A stretch of 47,450 nt of DNA, taken from an uncultured Eubacteriales bacterium (lineage in GTDB: Bacteria; Bacillota; Clostridia; Christensenellales; Aristaeellaceae). The notes under the pieces are model-generated. The model did no database searches. It had not been told where the DNA came from and saw nothing but the letters and a program-made list of their open reading frames with translations. The stretch lies in assembly GCA_902781095.1 (NCBI GenBank), contig CACZHW010000017.1, positions 1 through 47,450 of the forward strand. Direction: 5' to 3'. The translations under genes were made by a program, and so were the position numbers. Positions 42,679 through 47,450 of the stretch are shown piece after piece; the first letter of the stretch is position 1, and each line of letters starts with the position of its first letter.

Positions 42679-43422
42679 TCAGGCCTCCAGGGGACGGATC
42701 AGGATGAAGGGCGTCAGCTCGTCCCCCTGTCCGGAGGGGTTGTCCGCCATCGCGTCCTGGATCTGCGCGTCCGTCAGGGGGAACTTCGTGCCCTTGCCCA
42801 GCTGGTTCTGGTCGAAGTCGTTGGCGTCCATGCACACGGTGGGCACGCCGGTCTCCCGCTCGATTTCGTCGCAGCAGCCCACCGGGTCCTCCGGGTTGAT
42901 GACGCCCATCGTGTGGTAGACCTCGAAGGAGGAATCCGGATAGAAGCCGTCGATGCCCGCGACGCCGTGCCCGCAGATCTTCCAGAAGAGCCCGCGCACG
43001 CCGAAGGGACGGGTGACGGCGGAGACCGCCGCGGCCAGAAGGACGCGGGGCAGGCCGCACGTCTCGATGATGATCTGCATCTTGTAAGGCTGGTGCGCGC
43101 CGATGCCCGTGGAGTTGTGGCCGGCGAACGGCGCAAGCGCCCTGGCGAAGAAGCCGGGGTGCGTGTCCTCCAGGGTGCGCACGTTTCCGGTGCACATGCC
43201 CATCACCTTGGCGGTGAAGGACAGGCAGTCGCCCGGCTGAAAGAGGGGGAGGACGTACCGGCGGACCAGGCCGCACTTGTCCTCGTTCGGCTGCACGAAA
43301 TGGGTCTGGATGGCGTAGCGCTGGTATCTGCGGCCGTCCTTGCCCGTCAGGATGCCTCTGTCGAAGTAGACGACGCCGTCCTGTTCGCGGCGGGCCTCCG
43401 TTTTATTCTTATTGTCTGACAT
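42679..43422 (-). CDS. CofE-like (F420-0:gamma-glutamyl ligase family) protein
   Basis: The 247-residue protein resembles the Firmicutes branch of the coenzyme F420 gamma-glutamyl ligase family. It has PRVLLAAAVSAVTRPFGVRG, a G-H-G-V-A-G-I-D-G segment, and VPTVCMDANDFDQNQLG. F420 is not expected in such bacteria and no other cof gene is near, so the true substrate is probably another amino-acid or peptide acceptor (inference). It has its own consensus promoter and precedes an AEC transporter. ATG 43422 follows GGAGGCATT; an open frame further upstream overlaps the promoter and is rejected. Confidence 0.75.
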   Translation of the reverse strand: MSDNKNKTEARREQDGVVYFDRGILTGKDGRRYQRYAIQTHFVQPNEDKCGLVRRYVLPLFQPGDCLSFTAKVMGMCTGNVRTLEDTHPGFFARALAPFAGHNSTGIGAHQPYKMQIIIETCGLPRVLLAAAVSAVTRPFGVRGLFWKICGHGVAGIDGFYPDSSFEVYHTMGVINPEDPVGCCDEIERETGVPTVCMDANDFDQNQLGKGTKFPLTDAQIQDAMADNPSGQGDELTPFILIRPLEA

Positions 43423-43456
43423 AAATGCCTCCGCTCCGTTCTGAATGAACGCGTTT

Positions 43457-43485
43457 ATTGTACAACGCGGGCGGCGGGGTGTCAA
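43457..43485 (-). promoter_or_regulatory. Promoter of the CofE-like/AEC operon
   Basis: On the minus strand TTGACA (43480-43485) and TACAAT (43457-43462) are 17 bp apart, about 28 bases before a short leader to the ATG at 43422. Confidence 0.88.
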
Positions 43486-43539
43486 ACCGGAAAGATGCGC
43501 AAAAGTTGCCGCCCGGCCGCGTCACACCGCGCTTCGTTC

Positions 43540-43568
43540 TTGCAAAAGGGGACAGCATTCGTTATAAT
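43540..43568 (+). promoter_or_regulatory. Promoter of serS
   Basis: TTGCAA (43540-43545) and TATAAT (43563-43568) are 17 bp apart. The leader before the serS ATG is only about 40 bases, too short for a T-box, unlike valS. Confidence 0.8.
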
Positions 43569-43614
43569 GTGCGGGAATCGATATTGAACCCGATGGGGGA
43601 AGGAAGAGAAGAAC

Positions 43615-44895
43615 ATGCTGGATATCAACCTGCTCCGGAAGAATCCGGACGTCGTGCGTGAGAACATCAAAAAGAAATTCCAGGACAGCAAGCTCCCGCT
43701 CGTGGACGAGGTCATCGAGCTGGACCGCAAAAACCGCGAAGCCATGCAGAAGGCCGACAGCCTGCGCAACCAGCGCAAGGTGCTCTCCAAGGAGATCGGC
43801 GGCCTGATGAAGCAGGGCAAGAAGGACGAGGCGGAAGCCGTAAAGGCGAAGGTGGCGGAGGCCGCCGAGGAGCTGGTCCGCCTGGAGGCGCAGGAGGAGG
43901 AGTACGCGCAGGAGATCCGCAAGCGCATGCTCGTCATCCCGCAGATCATCGACGATAGCGTGCCGATCGGCCGCGACGACTCCGAAAACGTGGAGATCGA
44001 GCGCTTCGGCGAGCCGTTTGTGCCGGGGTTCGAGGTGCCCTACCACGTGGACATCATGGAGAAGCTGAACGGCATCGACATCGACAGCGCCAGGCGCACC
44101 AGCGGTAACGGCTTCTACTATCTGAAGGGCGACATCGCCAGGCTGCATTCCGCCTGCCTCAGCTACGCGCGCGACTTCATGATCGACCGCGGCTTCACCT
44201 ACATGATCCCGCCGTACATGATCCGCAGCGACGTGGTGACCGGCGTCATGAGCTTCGCCGAGATGGAGAACATGATGTACAAGATCGAGGGGGAGGATCT
44301 CTACCTCATCGGCACGTCGGAGCACTCCATGATCGGCCGCTTCATCGACACCATCCTCTCCGAGGACGAGCTGCCGCAGACGCTGACCAGCTATTCGCCC
44401 TGCTTCCGCAAGGAGGTCGGCGCGCACGGCATCGAGGAGCGCGGCGTCTACCGCATCCACCAGTTCGAGAAGCAGGAGATGATCGTCGTCTGCAAGCCGG
44501 AGGATTCCATGATGTGGTATAACCGCCTCTGGCAGAACACCGTCGACTACTTCCGCTCCCTCGACATCCCGGTGCGCACGCTGGAGTGCTGCTCCGGCGA
44601 TCTGGCGGACCTCAAGGTCAAGAGCTGCGATGTGGAGGCCTGGAGCCCGCGCCAGAAGAAGTACTTCGAGGTCGGCAGCTGCTCCACGCTGGGCGACGCG
44701 CAGGCCCGCCGCCTGGGCATCCGCGTAAAGGCGAAGGACGGCAGCAAGTACTTTGCCCACACGCTGAACAACACGTGCGTGGCGCCGCCCCGCATGCTGA
44801 TCGCCTTCCTGGAGAACAATCTGAACGCCGACGGCAGCGTCCGCATCCCCGAGGTGCTGCGCCCCTACATGGGCGGCAAGGACGTCATCCGCTGA
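43615..44895 (+). CDS. serS: Seryl-tRNA synthetase
   Basis: The 426-residue class II synthetase charges tRNA-Ser. The N-terminal 100 residues form the long antiparallel coiled coil that holds the tRNA variable arm (MLDINLLRKNPDVVRENI, then many K, E and A). The catalytic core has motif 2 in SPCFRKEVGAHG with the downstream VYRIHQFEKQE, and motif 3 near NNTCVAPPRMLIAFLE. It is a monocistronic gene with its own promoter and terminator. GGGGAAGGAAG precedes the ATG. Charged tRNA-Ser may also serve as precursor for other pathways, but nothing here shows this. Confidence 0.97.
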   Translation: MLDINLLRKNPDVVRENIKKKFQDSKLPLVDEVIELDRKNREAMQKADSLRNQRKVLSKEIGGLMKQGKKDEAEAVKAKVAEAAEELVRLEAQEEEYAQEIRKRMLVIPQIIDDSVPIGRDDSENVEIERFGEPFVPGFEVPYHVDIMEKLNGIDIDSARRTSGNGFYYLKGDIARLHSACLSYARDFMIDRGFTYMIPPYMIRSDVVTGVMSFAEMENMMYKIEGEDLYLIGTSEHSMIGRFIDTILSEDELPQTLTSYSPCFRKEVGAHGIEERGVYRIHQFEKQEMIVVCKPEDSMMWYNRLWQNTVDYFRSLDIPVRTLECCSGDLADLKVKSCDVEAWSPRQKKYFEVGSCSTLGDAQARRLGIRVKAKDGSKYFAHTLNNTCVAPPRMLIAFLENNLNADGSVRIPEVLRPYMGGKDVIR

Positions 44896-44911
44896 AGAGA
44901 AACATAAAGCC

Positions 44912-44938
44912 AAATCCCTCCCGCAAGGGAGGGATTTT
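44912..44938 (+). terminator. Terminator of serS
   Basis: AAATCCCTCCC-GCAA-GGGAGGGATTTT is a perfect 11-bp stem with a GNRA-type loop and a T-run. The next gene starts 12 bases later with no clear promoter of its own, so it probably depends on read-through. Confidence 0.9.
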
Positions 44939-44949
44939 ACGGAGGAAGT

Positions 44950-45852
44950 ATGCTGATTTGCGATACCCACTGCGACGCACTCTGGCAGCGCGCCTATCAC
45001 GACCCGGCCGACAGCGTCGTCACACAGGATAACCTGAAGAAGGGCGGCGTATCCCTGCAGGTGCTCGCCCTCTTTTCCGGGACGGACCGCTATGCGGATG
45101 AGACCTATACCGTCGCCATGAACGAGTACCGCGAGTTCCAAAAGCTCCGGGACGAGGGATGGGAGCAGGCGCTCTCCCCGCTGGAGGCGGAGGACGGAAA
45201 GGTCCGCGTGATGCTGAGCATCGAGGGCGGCGAGGTGATGGGCGGCAGCGTGGAACGGCTGCATGAGTTTTACGGCTACGGCGTGCGCATGATCGGCCTC
45301 ACCTGGAACCGGGAGAACGAGATCGGATGCCCGGCGGCGGACGGCGGGCGGCAGGGCATCAAGCCCCAGGGATGGGCTATCCTGCGCGAGATGGAGCGCC
45401 TGAAGCTGCCGGCGGATACGAGCCACCTGAACGAGGCCGGCTTCTGGGATCTCATCGACCGGCACGGGCAGCCGCCCATGGCCTCGCACTCCTGCGCCAA
45501 GCACCTGTGCGGGCACTTCCGCAACCTGACGGACGAGCAGATCCGCGCCATGGCCGCACGCGGCGGATGGATCGGCGTCAACTTCTGCCCGGCTTTCCTT
45601 TCGGAGGACAAAAAGGCGACCGTCGCCACGCTGTGCGACCACATCGACCACATGTACCAGCTGGGCGCCGAAGGGCACGTGGGCCTGGGCAGCGACTACG
45701 ACGGGATTGACACCACGCCGCTGGGCCTGGAGACCCCGGCGGGCCTGCCGCTGATCTTCGAGGAGCTGCGCCGGCGCGGCTATCCGCAGCAGGCAATCAA
45801 GGGCATCGCAGGCAAGGATTTCGTCGCGTACTATAAGCGGCTGGGCTGGTGA
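44950..45852 (+). CDS. Membrane dipeptidase family M19 (renal dipeptidase-like)
   Basis: The 300-residue protein has the metal ligands of family M19: D-T-H-C-D (residues 5-9), a glutamate in M-L-S-I-E-G-G-E (about 81-88), a histidine in DTSHLNE, and further ones in SHSCAKHLCGHFRN. GLGSDYDGIDTTP lies near the end. These zinc enzymes cleave dipeptides, often with a D-residue, and some act on peptidoglycan fragments. No signal peptide is seen, so it is cytosolic in spite of the family name. It follows the serS terminator after 12 bases, with ACGGAGGAAG before its ATG. Confidence 0.93.
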   Translation: MLICDTHCDALWQRAYHDPADSVVTQDNLKKGGVSLQVLALFSGTDRYADETYTVAMNEYREFQKLRDEGWEQALSPLEAEDGKVRVMLSIEGGEVMGGSVERLHEFYGYGVRMIGLTWNRENEIGCPAADGGRQGIKPQGWAILREMERLKLPADTSHLNEAGFWDLIDRHGQPPMASHSCAKHLCGHFRNLTDEQIRAMAARGGWIGVNFCPAFLSEDKKATVATLCDHIDHMYQLGAEGHVGLGSDYDGIDTTPLGLETPAGLPLIFEELRRRGYPQQAIKGIAGKDFVAYYKRLGW

Positions 45853-45884
45853 GCCGCGCCGCAGGCCGCCCAATCAGGCAATAA

Positions 45885-45916
45885 AAAAACCGGCCGGGCT
45901 GTCCCGACCGGTTTTT
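45885..45916. terminator. Bidirectional terminator between the dipeptidase and AAA-CYTH genes
   Basis: A 14-bp stem with one mismatch (G-U on the minus strand) joins AAAAACCGGCCGGG and CCCGACCGGTTTTT around CTGT. A T-run is present on both strands, fitting two convergent genes. Confidence 0.88.
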
Positions 45917-45923
45917 GGTAGTT

Positions 45924-47021
45924 TTATCTCGTCGCCAGCGCGGAGTTTCGGTACTCCGGAAGCCCGGTGACCTCTCGGATCACGCGGACGAAATCCGGGA
46001 AGCGGACCTCCTCCGATTCGCTGTTGGTCTCGATGCTGAGCATCGCCTGCCTGTCCCAGAAGGGCAAAAGGTCGATGGAGAAGTACTGCCGGTCGTAGGC
46101 CAGGCAGTAGCGGGTCTTGCGCAGCGCGCGCTTTGTGGTGTCCGCTTCCATCAGCAATCCGAGGTACTCGTCCTGCGTCAGCCGGCGCTCGGTCTCCAGC
46201 GGGTAGCCGGTGGAGGGATCCTTCACATTCAGCTTGACGGTTTCAAAGTAGATGTAGTGCCCGTCCGCGCCGCGCTGACGGACCCGGCGAAGTTCGCTGT
46301 CGTTGCGCGGCTTGAGATAGGTCTGGATGATCTCCACGCGGGTGCAGCCGGGCAGGCGCTCCAGCTGCGCGACGTCCGGATATTCGATCAGGAATTTGCG
46401 CTTGATTTCGTACGGCCCGGGCTCACCCAGCACGGCGGAAATCTCGCTGATGAGGCGGAGCATCTTGTCGTTGAAGTCCGTCGTGTTGTCGATGACGCGC
46501 AGATGCGGATGCCCGGCCCAGCAGCCGAGCAGGCGGTCGTCCAAGGAGCGGGCCTCTTCCGGCGATTCGTACCGGGCCGCGTTGCTCTCAAAGGAATAGA
46601 ATTCCTCCTTGCCGCGGGCGGCGGTGACGAGGTGGAAGACGGCGTCATACGAGTCGCGCATCTCGATTTCGCTGAGACCGACGTCGGCGAGCACCGCGGC
46701 GAACTCCTCGTCGTTCATGTAGGCGCGGTTGTCCAGCAGGCCGCGGTCGCAGACGATGAGGATTTTCTCGGCTTTCATCGTCCTGGCCGCGCGCAGGAAG
46801 ATGCGCTCCTTTTCAAGCTGCAGCCGGACCTGGCACTTCTGGTACTCGCCGTTCGTGCCGCAGGTCCAGGGCGCGACGCCGCCGCCGATCAGCTCGGTCG
46901 CGGTCTCGGGGACGAACAGCACCGTATAGCCCTTCTGCGAGAACGCGTTCTGCACCCAGCTCATGGCGGTGGATTTGCCCGCGCAGGGGCCGCCCGTAAT
47001 GACGATCTTTCGGATAACCAA
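45924..47021 (-). CDS. P-loop AAA-type ATPase/GTPase fused to a CYTH domain
   Basis: The 365-residue protein has a P-loop G-G-P-C-A-G-K-S-T (10-18) in an AAA_28/NadR-like kinase fold, with a Walker B-like LIVCDRGLLD (88-97). A CYTH (triphosphate tunnel) domain runs from about residue 203 to the end. The CYTH signature reads E205-x-K207-x-K209, so the second glutamate of the usual ExExK is a lysine. The same two-domain order is known in animal TTD14-like proteins. CYTH domains bind triphosphates or polyphosphate, but the substrate here is unknown. The start is TTG 47021, eight bases after GAGGAGG; an ATG lying between them is out of frame. Confidence 0.82.
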   Translation of the reverse strand: MVIRKIVITGGPCAGKSTAMSWVQNAFSQKGYTVLFVPETATELIGGGVAPWTCGTNGEYQKCQVRLQLEKERIFLRAARTMKAEKILIVCDRGLLDNRAYMNDEEFAAVLADVGLSEIEMRDSYDAVFHLVTAARGKEEFYSFESNAARYESPEEARSLDDRLLGCWAGHPHLRVIDNTTDFNDKMLRLISEISAVLGEPGPYEIKRKFLIEYPDVAQLERLPGCTRVEIIQTYLKPRNDSELRRVRQRGADGHYIYFETVKLNVKDPSTGYPLETERRLTQDEYLGLLMEADTTKRALRKTRYCLAYDRQYFSIDLLPFWDRQAMLSIETNSESEEVRFPDFVRVIREVTGLPEYRNSALATR

Positions 47022-47068
47022 GAGGCATACCTCCTCAATCTGCCGGCGGATATGAACTGTCTATAGAA

Positions 47069-47097
47069 ATCATATCACAAGAGGCATTTTGCTTCAA
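47069..47097 (-). promoter_or_regulatory. Promoter of the AAA-CYTH gene
   Basis: On the minus strand TTGAAG (47092-47097) and TATGAT (47069-47074) are 17 bp apart, with an extended TG before the -10. It is back to back with the strong plus-strand promoter at 47112. Confidence 0.65.
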
Positions 47098-47111
47098 GCC
47101 GAAAAAGGGGA

Positions 47112-47140
47112 TTGACAAAAGCAGGGGGCACGGCTATAAT
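47112..47140 (+). promoter_or_regulatory. Perfect consensus promoter of a candidate non-coding RNA
   Basis: TTGACA (47112-47117) and TATAAT (47135-47140), both perfect, are 17 bp apart. No plausible coding region lies within the 300 bases that follow, so the product is probably an RNA. Confidence 0.88.
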
Positions 47141-47146
47141 CATATC

Positions 47147-47375
47147 CGTGCTTGCGGGATTGCATGATTGCGGTTCCGGCGGCCAAAGTGAATAGCCCAT
47201 GCGGCTGGATGGAATGGTCTGTTGGCTCAGTTGGTAGAACCCACTGGTCAAGTTATCAAACTGCCGGTTCATGAGTATCTCAAGTGACCGGCCCACTGGT
47301 AGACAAGACCGACATGCGCAGGAAGCTGAAATGACCGAACGATTTCAGCGGAAAGGGCTAAAAAGTTCGGAATAA
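47147..47375 (+). ncRNA. Candidate structured non-coding RNA with pseudoknot and tRNA-like D-arm
   Basis: The stretch after the promoter contains several helices. GCATG (47162-47166) pairs with CATGC (47198-47202). GGTCTGT (47216-47222) pairs with ACAAGACC (47303-47310, one bulge), enclosing 95 nt that begin like a tRNA (T-G, G-C-T-C, AGTTGGTA). AGTT/AACT (47251-47262) is a small hairpin. GCCGGT/ACCGGC (47263-47292) encloses TGAG-TAT-CTCA. GCTGAAAT/ATTTCAGC (47325-47349) has a loop whose CCGAAC (47335-47340) is complementary to GTTCGG (47365-47370), an H-type pseudoknot. This is hard to explain by chance and no protein is encoded. The class is not certain; known Clostridia RNAs such as raiA should be tested first. 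The 3' end may lie beyond the window. Confidence 0.65.
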
Positions 47376-47450
47376 GGTCGCATGGCTCAGTTGGTAGTAC
47401 CTACTGGTACCTTCGTAGGAAAGCACATGGTCGCATGGCTCAGTTGGTAG
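47376..47450 (+). repeat. Two exact 22-nt tRNA 5'-half-like repeats at the window end
   Basis: Bases 47376-47397 and 47429-47450 are identical. Each reads like the first 22 nt of a tRNA: a 7-nt acceptor arm GGTCGCA, T8, G9, D-stem GCTC and D-loop AGTTGGTAG. A third, similar module is at 47216-47237 (GGTCTGT, TG, GCTC, AGTTGGTAG). The first exact copy is not followed by a normal D-stem closing strand, so it is not an intact tRNA; the next bases form CCTAC/GTAGG (47400-47419). Confidence 0.85.
47429..47450 (+). tRNA. Possible 5' end of a tRNA gene, cut by the window end
   Basis: These last 22 bases fit positions 1-22 of a tRNA exactly (acceptor arm, U8, G9, D-stem and D-loop). The anticodon is beyond the window, so identity is unknown. 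The alternative is a further unit of the structured RNA or repeat, because the same 22 nt at 47376 do not continue as a tRNA. Confidence 0.35.

Noticed and set aside
43569..43614. T-box for serS
   Set aside because: The leader is only about 40 bases and lacks the T-box core and a terminator.
47075..47296. Minus-strand open frame of 73 residues near the right end
   Set aside because: It spans the two divergent promoters and the helices of the candidate RNA, has no ribosome binding site and no recognisable family.
47216..47310. Intact tRNA or selenocysteine tRNA gene of 95 nt
   Set aside because: The 5' part and the closing helix look tRNA-like, but the D-stem does not close (GCTC with GAAC), there is no standard anticodon arm and no T-loop consensus.
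47376..47450. CRISPR array
   Set aside because: Only two exact copies of a 22-nt unit, which is plainly tRNA 5'-half-like, with no cas genes and no dyad typical of CRISPR repeats.

Overview
The window reads as chromosomal DNA of a GC-rich anaerobic Clostridia-type Firmicute, plausibly a gut Christensenellales relative (inference from gene content; no 16S is present). Supporting signs are a class III ribonucleotide reductase activase, T-box, PyrR and ZTP RNA control, sigma-A type promoters with AGGAGG ribosome binding sites, a zinc-type S18, a BspA-type leucine-rich repeat protein and a Firmicutes-type single-chain PurL. Most genes are compact housekeeping operons. Both ends of the window lie in short exact repeats, so it may be a whole contig broken at repeats.

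Layout. 1-327: intergenic hairpin repeats. 361-1931: nrdG and a membrane glycosyltransferase. 1928-9666: a valine T-box, then a tiny membrane protein, valS, rsmH, rsmI, an LRR protein and a DUF1846 protein, ended by a terminator. 9777-11464: pyrG. 11465-14891 (minus strand): iscU-iscS behind a promoter with a palindromic operator, then rpsF-ssb-rpsR, then a small unknown protein. 15014-19937: an accessory, partly AT-rich island. It holds two secreted SH3b proteins with almost identical heads and unrelated tails, between them a membrane protein that joins a PD-(D/E)XK nuclease-like domain to an SH3b domain, and a PIN-type toxin-antitoxin pair.

20017-28574: a complete PyrR-attenuated pyrimidine operon (pyrC-carB-pyrK-pyrD-pyrF-pyrE-pyrB) that lacks carA. 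Its PyrB carries a C-terminal four-cysteine zinc-ribbon-like tail. 28673-41709: a ZTP-riboswitch purine operon (purE-purC-purF-like-purM-purN-purO-like-AICAR transformylase-purD-purL-fhs). The PurF homologue lacks the N-terminal catalytic cysteine, and the usual bifunctional PurH is replaced by a separate transformylase plus an archaeal-type IMP cyclohydrolase. fhs supplies the 10-formyl-THF used by PurN and the transformylase.

41782-47021: a CofE-like protein with an AEC transporter (minus), serS, an M19 dipeptidase and an AAA-CYTH fusion (minus). 47112-47450: a perfect consensus promoter drives a stretch with no plausible gene that is rich in helices, contains a pseudoknot, and carries tRNA 5'-half-like modules. 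This is a strong candidate structured non-coding RNA. The best candidates for undescribed biology are this RNA and the SH3b/nuclease island.
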